In this document: piece by piece, positions 56,028 to 64,000 of the stretch
Layout: each line of letters opens with the position of its first letter
How positions within the stretch are numbered: position 1 is the stretch's first letter
NCBI GenBank assembly: GCA_949297145.1
Contig: CASFQO010000014.1
Coordinates: forward strand, 1 to 64,000
DNA from: an uncultured Alphaproteobacteria bacterium
GTDB taxonomy: Bacteria > Pseudomonadota > Alphaproteobacteria > RF32 > CAG-239
DNA: 64,000 nucleotides
Direction of reading: 5' to 3'
Notes under the pieces: generated by a model
The model's database searches: none
Seen by the model: the letters and a program-made list of their open reading frames with translations, nothing else
What the model was told of the DNA's origin: nothing
Made by a program: the position numbers and the translations under genes

Positions 56028-56318
56028 TTATCTTTCAACAACAGCCAAAATATCGCCTTCTTTGATAATCAAATGAGGCTCGCCATCAATTTTAACTTCA
56101 GTTCCGGACCATTTACTAAACAAGATATGGTCACCAACCTTAACACTCATCGGCAAAATTTTTCCATCAGGAGTTCTGGGTCCTTCACCGGCAGCAATAA
56201 CAACTCCCTCACTTGGTTTTTCTTTCGCTGTGTCGGGCAGGATAATACCACCTGCAGTTTTATTTTCTTCTTCAACGCGTTTGATTAAAACGTTTTCGCG
56301 TAAAGGCTTTACTTGCAT
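56028..56318 (-). CDS. groES: Co-chaperonin GroES (Hsp10)
   Basis: 96 residues, the lid of the GroEL chamber. It contains [20 protein letters not shown] (mobile loop), [13 protein letters not shown] and [19 protein letters not shown]. The start ATG follows GGGAG; groEL comes 19 bp later. Confidence 0.97.
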   Translation of the reverse strand: MQVKPLRENVLIKRVEEENKTAGGIILPDTAKEKPSEGVVIAAGEGPRTPDGKILPMSVKVGDHILFSKWSGTEVKIDGEPHLIIKEGDILAVVER

Positions 56319-56343
56319 TTAAATCACTCCCATAAAATAGGTT

Positions 56344-56391
56344 ACACTAAAACTAATAGGTTAGTTAGTGTTTCATTTTTACAAAATCAAG
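56344..56391 (-). promoter_or_regulatory. groESL control region: imperfect inverted repeat with possible heat-shock -35
   Basis: ACACTAA at 56344-56350 is mirrored by TTAGTGT at 56365-56371, with an inner AACTAA/TTAGTT. It lies 26 bp upstream of groES and is not the CIRCE element (no GCACTC). On the minus strand CTTG at 56391-56388 matches the alphaproteobacterial sigma-32 -35 box, and the spacing would put the -10 inside the repeat. Confidence 0.4.
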
Positions 56392-56409
56392 CCTTTCAGA
56401 AAGATTTTA

Positions 56410-57423
56410 TCATTTTTTTATATTTTTAAAGAGCGCATCAAACATTTCTGCAATTTTTAAATTAGAAAAGTTCTTCAATGTAATCTCACGAGCCCTTTTC
56501 ACCATTTCCGCGCGTTCTTCGGGATGCGCCAGATAATACTCTAATTTTTCTTTAAATTCGTAATAATCCTTATAAGTTGCAACGCTATCACCGTAAACTT
56601 CCTCAATTTCGGGCAAATAATCCGTTAAAATAAATCCCCCCGAAGCTGTCACATCAAAAATACGGTTGGACATAAAGCCATAGTAGCGCATATCTTCACG
56701 ATGATCATTTAGGACAATATCGGCACTTGCATAATAGCGATAGAGCTCATTATTTTCAATAAAATTACCTTTTAAGACGTCAGGTTGCAAACTTTTTTCC
56801 CAAAACTTGCCAAAAACACTCAAATTAGCATCTGCCAAAACGGCATAATCAACACTTTTGCGTCCAAATCCCGAATGGTCAGAACCAACAAACAACACCG
56901 GATAGGCTTTATCAGCTTCTTTTGTTGACGGTTTAAATCTATCCGGATTTGTAAATTGAGGAATATACGTCGCCGCAACACCGGCCGGAGTAACCACTTC
57001 TTTAATAAACTTTTTAGAGGCACAAGCCACTGCATCAACTTCACTAAATATCTCAGGCTTTAACCCTTCAACATAATAAAGGTAGAGAACGCGCTTACGC
57101 CCGTCACCTTTATCTTCTGCATCCGGCAAATGCTCAAAATTATAATACCCTTTAAAATAAATAACATTTCCGATATCGCCTAACTTTAAGTCCTCATAGT
57201 TTTCGCGAAATCGATACTCAACTTTATAGCCAAGTTTTTGCAACCCTTGTTTTAAATCATCCGCCAAGAAAAAATCTCCGTCTTTTTGATAATAATAAGG
57301 AGATGAAGCCCGTTCGGAAGATGGCAAAACTATCGCAATTTTAGAATAATCTAAGCGATTTAAAAACAAAAAAGCTCCCACGAGCATTAAAACTAAAACA
57401 ACCAAAACGGCAATTTTCTTCAT
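56410..57423 (-). CDS. Membrane-anchored CgeB-like glycosyltransferase
   Basis: 337 residues with one N-terminal signal-anchor (KKIAVLVVLVLMLVGAFLFL, residues 2-22). The remainder resembles GT-B enzymes with a CgeB/Glyco_trans_1_2 C-terminal domain: VLFVGSDHSGFGRK, FGKFWEKSL, YRYYASADIVLNDHREDMRYYGFMSNRIFDV split near residues 235-265, and ASGGFILTDYLPEIEEVYG. The acceptor is unknown, and which side of the membrane it faces is unclear. The ATG follows GGGAG at 9 nt. It lies downstream of groESL in the opposite half of a divergent pair with the ABC genes. Confidence 0.78.
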   Translation of the reverse strand: MKKIAVLVVLVLMLVGAFLFLNRLDYSKIAIVLPSSERASSPYYYQKDGDFFLADDLKQGLQKLGYKVEYRFRENYEDLKLGDIGNVIYFKGYYNFEHLPDAEDKGDGRKRVLYLYYVEGLKPEIFSEVDAVACASKKFIKEVVTPAGVAATYIPQFTNPDRFKPSTKEADKAYPVLFVGSDHSGFGRKSVDYAVLADANLSVFGKFWEKSLQPDVLKGNFIENNELYRYYASADIVLNDHREDMRYYGFMSNRIFDVTASGGFILTDYLPEIEEVYGDSVATYKDYYEFKEKLEYYLAHPEERAEMVKRAREITLKNFSNLKIAEMFDALFKNIKK

Positions 57424-57507
57424 CAAACAGCTCCCTTTATTTTTTACTTGACAAAAATATTTTTTTGACTAATATACACACATCTTAAATTTTTAAGGCT
57501 ATTTATT

Positions 57508-59268
57508 ATGGATATTAGAACGCTTATATTAAAAAATCTTAAAAAATGTAAAAAACTGTTTATTCTTTTTTGCATTACCTTCATTTTGACCTGCATCATT
57601 TTACCATTAGAAACATGGCTTATCAGCCGCCTTGTCGGTTGCTTTGAAATAAAAAACTCAACCGAAGCACTTAATCAATGTTTCACAATTTTATTGATAT
57701 TAGTTGGATATTACCTCATCCGCGCCCTCATAAACGGCTACTATGCCACATATATAAAAGACGCCTTTTCTCAAACATTCTTAAGTCACTTAGTAACAGA
57801 CATCTTCACCAAAATTCATGCTCATTCTGTACGTTACTTTGATGATGAGATGAGCGGTCGCGTATCATCAGCGTTAACAGGATTATGCCAGAGTTTAACC
57901 AATTTATTCACCGATACTTGCTTTTTACTCATTCGTCCAATAGGAATTTTAATCGTATCTTATTCCATTATAGCAACATTCAGTCCATCACTAAGCGCCC
58001 TATTATTTGCGATAAACATTCCTTACTTTTTCGCCGTATATAAAGTAAACCGCCACTTTTTTGATTTAGGCCGAAATCGTGTAAATTATGAAAACATAGC
58101 CAGAGGCATTTTAGTAGACAGCATTGCCAACGCTAATTTAGTCAAATACAGCGGTTCATTTTTCAGCGAACAACTTTATTTTTACAAAAACTTAAAACAA
58201 GCCCTTTTACGCATAGCCGAACAAGGACGTTATCAAATTGTATCCCGCTTTGCCTTTCATGCAATAGATACCGTCTTTTTGACCTCCGGAATCTTTTTAA
58301 TCTTATATTTTGCACAAAAAGACAATATCGCTTTGGATAACTTGTTTTATGTATACACCACTTTGGTCAATCTCGTTCTGGCCACCATGGGTATAAACAA
58401 CTACTGCCAATTTATATCTGATCAGCTGGGAGGAATTCGTGCTAATTTCTCAACCCTAAACCAACCTATTGATATCAAAGAAAAAGAAGACGCTATAAAC
58501 ATACGCCCAACAAAAGCTGAAATAATATTCAAAAACGTAAACTTTGCATACATCAAAGGCAAACCGATATTTGAAAACCTAAATCTACATATCAAAGCCG
58601 GAGAAAAAGTCGGCATAGTCGGACATTCCGGTTCAGGAAAATCCACTTTGATTAACTTATTACTCCGCGCTTATGATGTAGATAACGGAGAAATATTGCT
58701 AAACCAAACCAATATCAAAGATTTATCTTTCCGCTCTCATCATAAAAATATTGCCGTTATCTCACAAGATACCGCCTTGTTTAACCGCAGTATCTTGGAA
58801 AATTTGCGTATAACCAATTCACAAGCGAGTGAAGAGCAAATCCGCCAAGCCACCAAATTAGCGCAGATTGACGATACCATAATGAATTTACCGCACGGAT
58901 ATAACAGTGTCGTTGGCGAAAGAGGAACAATGCTTTCCGGTGGAGAAAGACAACGTATAGCTATCGCCCGCGCTATTTTACAAAACGCTCCGATTTTAAT
59001 TTTGGATGAAGCCACTTCCGCCCTAGATAGTGAAGCGGAAGTCATGATAGAAAAGGCGTTACAAAATATCATCAAAGACAAAACCGTTATCGCCATTGCT
59101 CACCGTTTATCAACCTTAAGAAGCATGGATAGAATAATCGTCTTAGAAAATGGCAAGATAATTGAAGAAGGACTCATTGATGAACTGCTAAAAAACAAAT
59201 CCGGCACTTTCTATAAACTTTATCAGCTCCAAAATAATGGCTACCTTTCTTATGGAGAAGAAGCATGA
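57508..59268 (+). CDS. MsbA-like ABC exporter, subunit 1
   Basis: 586 residues: six membrane helices (about 15-320) fused to an ATPase. Walker A GHSGSGKST is near residue 372, the signature LSGGERQRIAIARAIL near 478, Walker B ILILDEATSALDS near 500 with the catalytic Glu present, and the H-loop IAHRLSTL. It overlaps the next gene by 4 bp, so the pair likely forms a heterodimer. The substrate is unknown; lipids, peptides or drugs are all possible. Confidence 0.9.
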   Translation: MDIRTLILKNLKKCKKLFILFCITFILTCIILPLETWLISRLVGCFEIKNSTEALNQCFTILLILVGYYLIRALINGYYATYIKDAFSQTFLSHLVTDIFTKIHAHSVRYFDDEMSGRVSSALTGLCQSLTNLFTDTCFLLIRPIGILIVSYSIIATFSPSLSALLFAINIPYFFAVYKVNRHFFDLGRNRVNYENIARGILVDSIANANLVKYSGSFFSEQLYFYKNLKQALLRIAEQGRYQIVSRFAFHAIDTVFLTSGIFLILYFAQKDNIALDNLFYVYTTLVNLVLATMGINNYCQFISDQLGGIRANFSTLNQPIDIKEKEDAINIRPTKAEIIFKNVNFAYIKGKPIFENLNLHIKAGEKVGIVGHSGSGKSTLINLLLRAYDVDNGEILLNQTNIKDLSFRSHHKNIAVISQDTALFNRSILENLRITNSQASEEQIRQATKLAQIDDTIMNLPHGYNSVVGERGTMLSGGERQRIAIARAILQNAPILILDEATSALDSEAEVMIEKALQNIIKDKTVIAIAHRLSTLRSMDRIIVLENGKIIEEGLIDELLKNKSGTFYKLYQLQNNGYLSYGEEA

Positions 59269-61010
59269 CTGCAATAAAATTTATTTTCCAATACTTAAGA
59301 CAAATTAAATGGTACACCCTCGCCACCTTTGGTTTATTTGGGCTGAGCCGTGTTTTCCTTTACCTGGACAATTACTACATCGCTTCGTTATTCGGTTATA
59401 TTGTTGAAAATCCAACGCAAATTATAACCGGCGCCTCTTTAACCTACATTGTCATATACGCCGCCTTGCATTTCAGCTCAAACATCTGCGACGGATTACG
59501 CACCATTTTTGAAGTTCGCATGGATATTTTCCTAAAACGCAATATTTACAAAGATGCATTTAAACACACACATAAACACTCCTCCTCATATTTCACGGAA
59601 GAAATGTCCGGAAAAGTATCCAATAAAGTTATTCAACTCGTCCTTCAAACCATAAATCTCTGTTGGAGTTTCAAAGGTGTATTAGAAGCTGTCATTATCC
59701 CTTACCTCGTTGCCTTACCGATATTATTCAGTGTCGATAAAGGGTTAGCTTTGGCAATCATGTTCTTTTGCGTCATCACCAGTTACTTCAATTATTATCA
59801 TTGCAAAACCCTAAAACCAATCTCAAGAGAAAATGCCCAATTAGAGTCCGAAGCCGCCGGAATTATCGTGGACAGCATCGCCAACGCCCGCTTAGTCAAA
59901 AACTGTGGTGCTGTATTACATGAAAAGGCTTACTTAGGCAAAGCCCTCAAAAAAGTCGTCAAGAGTTACCTCAAAAAGGGGCAAGAAACCGGCATATCAA
60001 ACAGTTTCAATATCTTATCGCTAATGGTCTTGCGTGTTATATCTTTACTGATTTTAGTTTACTTTTGGCATATCAAAAACCTCAACATCAGCCAAGTATT
60101 GATTGCCTTGACCTATATTCACTTACTTTTATCTCCGATAGAAAGAATGGGGAATTTTATCATACGCTATCAACAAAACCTAGGCGGTTTAGAAGATGCT
60201 ATAAATGTCATCTACAAACCAATAGAAGTAAATGACGCACCCAACGCTAAACTGTTAAAAATAAACAAACCAAATATTTCCATCCGAAACATGAGTTTTG
60301 CCTATGAAAACAAAGCCCCATTGTTTGAAAATTTCAATTTAGAAATAGGTGCCAAAGAGAAAGTCGGTATTGTGGGTTTATCAGGCGCCGGCAAATCCAC
60401 TCTAATAAATCTAATCCTCCGCGCTTATGATATAAAAGGGGGAGAAATTAAGATTTCCGAGCAAAATATTGCCGACGTCACTCAAAGTTCTCTACATAGA
60501 CAAATTGCCCTTATCCCACAAGAACCAAGTTTGTTCAATCGTTCTATAATGAACAATATACGCTTTTCAAACCCCAAAGCCTCTGACGAAGATGTTTACA
60601 AAGCAGCCCAAATGGCACAAATTCACGACACCATCTTAAAAATGCCCAAAGGCTACCAAAGTGTTGTCGGAGAAAGAGGCGTTAAGGTATCCGGCGGTGA
60701 AAGACAAAGAATAGCCATAGCCTCTGCTATCCTAAAAAACACTCCGATTTTAATTTTGGACGAAGCAACCTCTGCCTTAGATAGTGAATCCGAAACAGCC
60801 ATCCAAAAGGCTCTACAAAATATCATGAAAAATAAAACCGTCATTGCCATTGCCCACCGCTTATCAACTTTAAGAAACATGGATAGAATAGTAGTGCTGG
60901 AACATGGAAAAATCGTAGAAAGTGGAGAACCTCAAGAATTGCTCAAAAACAAATCCGGTAAATTTTCTTACTTATTCAATTTGCAATCAGACGGATTTAT
61001 TAAATCCTGA
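59265..61010 (+). CDS. MsbA-like ABC exporter, subunit 2
   Basis: 581 residues with the same layout as subunit 1, with Walker A GLSGAGKST near residue 372, signature VSGGERQRIAIASAIL, Walker B ILILDEATSALDS and IAHRLSTLRNMDRIVVLEHGKIVESGEP. Both ATPase sites keep the catalytic Glu, so neither half looks degenerate, unlike many heterodimeric exporters. Translation is coupled to subunit 1. Confidence 0.9.
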   Translation: MTAIKFIFQYLRQIKWYTLATFGLFGLSRVFLYLDNYYIASLFGYIVENPTQIITGASLTYIVIYAALHFSSNICDGLRTIFEVRMDIFLKRNIYKDAFKHTHKHSSSYFTEEMSGKVSNKVIQLVLQTINLCWSFKGVLEAVIIPYLVALPILFSVDKGLALAIMFFCVITSYFNYYHCKTLKPISRENAQLESEAAGIIVDSIANARLVKNCGAVLHEKAYLGKALKKVVKSYLKKGQETGISNSFNILSLMVLRVISLLILVYFWHIKNLNISQVLIALTYIHLLLSPIERMGNFIIRYQQNLGGLEDAINVIYKPIEVNDAPNAKLLKINKPNISIRNMSFAYENKAPLFENFNLEIGAKEKVGIVGLSGAGKSTLINLILRAYDIKGGEIKISEQNIADVTQSSLHRQIALIPQEPSLFNRSIMNNIRFSNPKASDEDVYKAAQMAQIHDTILKMPKGYQSVVGERGVKVSGGERQRIAIASAILKNTPILILDEATSALDSESETAIQKALQNIMKNKTVIAIAHRLSTLRNMDRIVVLEHGKIVESGEPQELLKNKSGKFSYLFNLQSDGFIKS

Positions 61011-61032
61011 ATATTCATACCCTCCGGCATAA

Positions 61033-63300
61033 CTACATCTCCGCACCACCACGGCTAGGTATCGCAGAAGGCGGGTTAAGCGGTTGTTTTTGCCTCTTTT
61101 CGGGTAAAGGTTTACCAACTTTACGACGTTCGTTTTCAATCGTTTTTTTCCGCACATTGACATAAGCTCTTTTATGCGCCTCCAAAAGTTTTCTTTTTTC
61201 CGCTCTTTCAATATCGCTTAAAACTTTTCCTTTAGACTCTTCATTAAGCACTGTTGCAGCCTCTTGCATCGGATTGACCCCATTAACACTCGTTTGATAA
61301 AGTTTATTTTTATTTTTAATATCATCTTTGGTTAAAACGTTCCGCAAAAATTCACTGGTTTTAATCAAATCCATAGGTTTTCCATCCGCAGCAATCTCCC
61401 CTTTTTCAATCACCACCACTCGGTCAGAAAGGGCCACTTCAGTTGGATTATGTGTCACCATAATCACCGTTTTATCTTGAGCCATATCTTTAAGAGACTT
61501 CATAATTTTAAGACTAAGATTTGGATCAAGACCTGTTGTCGGTTCATCCATAATCACAATAGGCTTATCGGTCAAGAAAACACGAGCCAAAGCCAAACGT
61601 TGTTTTTGCCCACCGGAAAGTTCCGAACCATCTTGTCCGATTTTACGAAAAAGTCCATTTTTAAACTTCTGAATATCGCTATTAAATCCGGATTTTTCGC
61701 AAGCCTGCATAAGTTCCTCATCTGTTGCATCCGGTTTAAAGTATTTAAGGTTATAGCCCACACTTTCATCAAAAAAGTGTACGTTCTGGTCCACAAATGC
61801 AATATGCGCATTAAGTTCATCATCAGATAATTCACGAATTTCCTTATCTCCGATAAATATCTGCCCCGATTGCGCATCATAATCATGACGAATAAGGCTC
61901 ATCAACGTAGATTTACCGTGACCAGATGTCCCGACCACAGCCGTTAAACCACCTTTATCAAACTCAACACTTAAATCTTTAAGTACCTCTTCACCTCTTT
62001 TAATTTCGCCATCTCTATCCATGGCCTCAACCAAACTCATATCAGTTACATCTTTAATTTGCGGATAAGCAAAATTAACATGACGTACACTGATTTTTGT
62101 ATCTCTTTCCGTTAGTTTTTCTTTACCTGTAACACGTTCAAGTTCTTTTGGCGTAATCAACTTTTTAGAAGCATCAATAAGTCTATACGTACCGGCTTGC
62201 ATTGCGTTCCATAATTCCGAAAGTCTACTTCCCGAATTAATCATCTGCCACGACGCCGTACTAATCAGAGCAAACCGCCCGATATCACCGGTTTTAACCA
62301 CATCCGCAAACGCTGCTGCCATAATCAAGCCTTGCATACAGACATTAATAGCCATACTCATTTTCAAATATGCCTTACTACTCGCATATGTAATTTTCTG
62401 CATAGCTTTAGAAGATTTGTTTAAGCGACTTTCCATCTGTTTCGCTTCCATTTCAACCCGATTCGTATCTTGCACAAGTGGGGTATTTTTAATAGAATCA
62501 CGATTTTCTTTAGAAATTTTCTGAGATAAAGAACGCATTTTACTATTGAGTTTACGATATGCATTATTCATAAACCCGCCAAATTCTGCCGTCACCGCTG
62601 TAACACCCAACACGCCCGCCGCCAACATCGGGTCAACCGCCACCAAACTTGCAGAACTAATCCCAAAAACAACAGCTTTAGAAAGGCACTCCACCGATGT
62701 ATTCAGCAAAGCATTTTTAGCCGAAACAATTTCTGATGTTACCCCACCCAAAGAAGCCGGTGCATTTTTTTTAAAATACGGCCGTGGTTTATGAAGAATA
62801 TCTTTATAAATTGTACTGGAAGCCGCATTAGCGTGCGTATCAGTTAAAACAATCGTGGCCATTTTGGATTTAAAACGACAAAACTCGCCCAATCTCTCCC
62901 GCACCACATTAAGGGCCGCCGCACCAATGAACTTTGCCGTTGCCCCACTTGCACCGGTAACAATTCCCGGAAGTGAACCGAATAACAAATTCTGACAATA
63001 AGGCAACAATCCCTGAAAAACCGATTCCCCCATTTTATAACCGACAGATTTTCTAAAATCTTTACCGGTTTTCGCCCATGCTTCTTTAAAAACTTCCCAA
63101 GCTGTTTTGAGTGTTCCTTGTTCTTTAACCTTCTTTTCGGGAGCATCTAAAACATCTTGTCCGATTTTCTGACCGGCAGATTTCAAATCCTGAGCAATTT
63201 TCTTCGCTTCACTTGCCAAATTTTTCAGGCGTTCCTTTTCATATTCGGCGAAATTAGGAATTTTATTTGATTTTTTATCGCTATTTTTTTCCTGAGGCAT
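61033..63300 (-). CDS. Large ABC protein with atypical N-terminal region and C-terminal tail
   Basis: 755 residues. The first 80 are charged and helical. About 80-360 holds scattered weak hydrophobic segments (LLFGSLPGIVTGASGATAKFIGAAA; FGISSASLVAVDPMLAAGVLGVTAV; INVCMQGLIMAAAFADVV), unlike the six clear helices of ordinary exporters. The ATPase has Walker A GTSGHGKST (near 457), LSGGQKQRLALARVF (near 560) and VIMDEPTTGLDPN (near 582). A 110-residue K/E/R-rich tail follows. It may be a divergent exporter or a soluble ATPase. ATG at 63300 follows GGGAG; a TTG extension to 63315 is rejected. Confidence 0.8.
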   Translation of the reverse strand: MPQEKNSDKKSNKIPNFAEYEKERLKNLASEAKKIAQDLKSAGQKIGQDVLDAPEKKVKEQGTLKTAWEVFKEAWAKTGKDFRKSVGYKMGESVFQGLLPYCQNLLFGSLPGIVTGASGATAKFIGAAALNVVRERLGEFCRFKSKMATIVLTDTHANAASSTIYKDILHKPRPYFKKNAPASLGGVTSEIVSAKNALLNTSVECLSKAVVFGISSASLVAVDPMLAAGVLGVTAVTAEFGGFMNNAYRKLNSKMRSLSQKISKENRDSIKNTPLVQDTNRVEMEAKQMESRLNKSSKAMQKITYASSKAYLKMSMAINVCMQGLIMAAAFADVVKTGDIGRFALISTASWQMINSGSRLSELWNAMQAGTYRLIDASKKLITPKELERVTGKEKLTERDTKISVRHVNFAYPQIKDVTDMSLVEAMDRDGEIKRGEEVLKDLSVEFDKGGLTAVVGTSGHGKSTLMSLIRHDYDAQSGQIFIGDKEIRELSDDELNAHIAFVDQNVHFFDESVGYNLKYFKPDATDEELMQACEKSGFNSDIQKFKNGLFRKIGQDGSELSGGQKQRLALARVFLTDKPIVIMDEPTTGLDPNLSLKIMKSLKDMAQDKTVIMVTHNPTEVALSDRVVVIEKGEIAADGKPMDLIKTSEFLRNVLTKDDIKNKNKLYQTSVNGVNPMQEAATVLNEESKGKVLSDIERAEKRKLLEAHKRAYVNVRKKTIENERRKVGKPLPEKRQKQPLNPPSAIPSRGGAEM

Positions 63301-63470
63301 TTTTAAATCTCCCAAATCAATCTCAGTCCATTAAAGAGATTTTATCATAAAAACACGCAAGAAACAAGTACAAAAAAAGACCTCAAACGGCCCCCACAAA
63401 CACAAATTTTAAAGCGACAAAAACCTATAAGCCCCAAAGAGCTACTTCCCGCTAAAATTAAAAAAATACT

Positions 63471-63704
63471 TTACCAATATATAGGGGGTAAAGCCGTCAA
63501 TCTTCCGACACCGCCATCAATAACTCTGGCACGTGCGTTTTTATATCCATTTTGTTGCGTTCGTTCTTCCACAAAACACATTTCATTACCATATCCACGT
63601 TTAAACGTGCTATCTTTATAAATAGACGGACGAATGGATTGATAATAAAACACGCCTCTGCCGCGAAACTGTTTTACATCTAAAGCATCAACTCTATCCA
63701 GCAT
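63471..63704 (-). CDS. Small hypothetical protein, 77 aa
   Basis: I do not recognise a family. The protein is basic and polar, with no signal peptide or membrane segment, and many Arg, Gly and Tyr (KQFRGRGVFYYQSIRPS; FKRGYGNEMCFVEERTQQ). ATG at 63704 has GGAG 8 nt upstream, so the TTG-initiated frame to 63716 is unlikely. It is 170 bp upstream of the large ABC gene on the same strand. The intervening stretch 63301-63470 has no gene that I can see. Confidence 0.62.
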   Translation of the reverse strand: MLDRVDALDVKQFRGRGVFYYQSIRPSIYKDSTFKRGYGNEMCFVEERTQQNGYKNARARVIDGGVGRLTALPPIYW

Positions 63705-63797
63705 ATTTTTCTCCAAATTCTAAAAAAATTTGCATATCAAGAGCAATATATACAAAAAATAGAAAAATTGCAATAACTATTTTATTTAAAACAAAAA

Positions 63798-63823
63798 TAT
63801 GGGATGACTCACGTCACCCCATA
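63798..63823 (-). terminator. Terminator after the gene at the right edge
   Basis: On the minus strand TATGGGGTGAC pairs with GTCATCCCATA (one G-U) around a 4-base loop, followed by TTTTTG. It lies 17 bp past the stop at 63841. Confidence 0.85.
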
Positions 63824-63840
63824 CAATCGTTCTTTAGATA

Positions 63841-64000
63841 TTACCCTTCAGTTTCGTTATGATAAACATGCGAAACTTCCGCTTTCTTAATATACTCCTT
63901 CCACTGCAGAGCATATTTTTTCATCGGTGTCTGCAATAGTTCCTGATACTGCACTTCCGTCAGTCCCCATTTGGCTACATATTTGCCAACCAAAACATCA
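63841..64000 (-). CDS. C-terminal end of an unidentified protein (cut by window edge)
   Basis: The minus strand carries an open frame running in from beyond 64000 and stopping with TAA at 63841-63843. The 52 readable residues include DVLVGKYVAKWGLTEVQY, LQTPMKKYALQWKEYIKKA and the end VYHNETEG. It is a charged, probably helical C-terminus with no motif I recognise. A clear terminator 17 bp downstream supports a real gene end. Confidence 0.72.
   Translation of the reverse strand, partial: DVLVGKYVAKWGLTEVQYQELLQTPMKKYALQWKEYIKKAEVSHVYHNETEG

Noticed and set aside
56319-56400. CIRCE (HrcA) element before groES
   Set aside because: The inverted repeat lacks the GCACTC/GAGTGC core and nine-base spacer.

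Overview
The window is AT-rich bacterial chromosome with tightly packed genes, many 4-bp start/stop overlaps and simple hairpin-plus-T terminators. One gene (10019-10705) matches the alphaproteobacterial cell-cycle regulator CtrA along its whole length, so the host is an alphaproteobacterium. Low G+C, large ankyrin/autotransporter proteins and many small lipoproteins fit an uncultured, host- or gut-associated lineage; that placement is inference. There is no rRNA, insertion sequence, prophage or CRISPR array.

Layout. 1-564: 5' end of tuf (minus) preceded by tRNA-Gly and tRNA-Tyr. 719-2363: murQ and an rlmB-type rRNA methyltransferase. 2429-8740: an unknown protein and a giant ankyrin/beta-helix autotransporter. 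8920-10705: a lipoprotein, sodB and divergent ctrA, with a perfect 16-bp palindrome between the last two. 10817-13933: envelope proteins (small lipoprotein, Lnb/DUF4105 protein, DUF3015) flanking a structured non-coding stretch at about 11264-11520. 14136-16020: greA with a promoter and hairpin-rich leader, a cysteine-tailed peroxiredoxin, a DUF486 protein. 16065-20564: macA-macB-TolC-type efflux operon. 20750-25211: tRNA-Ser, a SagB-type nitroreductase, a pentapeptide-repeat protein, AmpG, a polyprenyl-phosphate-type glycosyltransferase. 25388-32074: one run murJ, DUF2333, nfu, bax-like, gloB, histidine kinase, infA, closed by a terminator. 32141-33016: two small exported proteins. 33096-38939: three GtrII-like membrane glucosyltransferase paralogues with one GtrB-like enzyme. 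39016-44718: recJ, DUF502, metK under a SAM-II/SAM-V-like riboswitch, dnaK. 44772-49952: zinc metallopeptidase with LTxxQ partner, EamA transporter, ugd, a YwqK-type repeat protein. 50109-54243: a DUF1189-like membrane protein and a second ankyrin autotransporter. 54362-56318: groES-groEL. 56410-63704: a membrane-anchored CgeB-like glycosyltransferase, a pair of overlapping ABC exporter genes, a large unusual ABC protein and a small unknown. 63841-64000: the 3' end of one more gene.

How the genes fit together. Much of the window serves the envelope: murJ exports lipid II, the bax-like enzyme would cut peptidoglycan, AmpG would import the muropeptides and MurQ would recycle the MurNAc-6-phosphate. 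The gtr-like block would transfer lipid-linked sugars onto a surface polymer, and ugd would supply UDP-glucuronate. MacAB plus the TolC-type lipoprotein form a tripartite pump. A second theme is stress and housekeeping: DnaK, GroES/EL, SodB, peroxiredoxin, GreA, RecJ, NfuA-type Fe-S scaffold. The strongest regulatory finds are the riboswitch before a short divergent metK, the palindrome between sodB and ctrA, and the structured RNA candidate near 11.4 kb.
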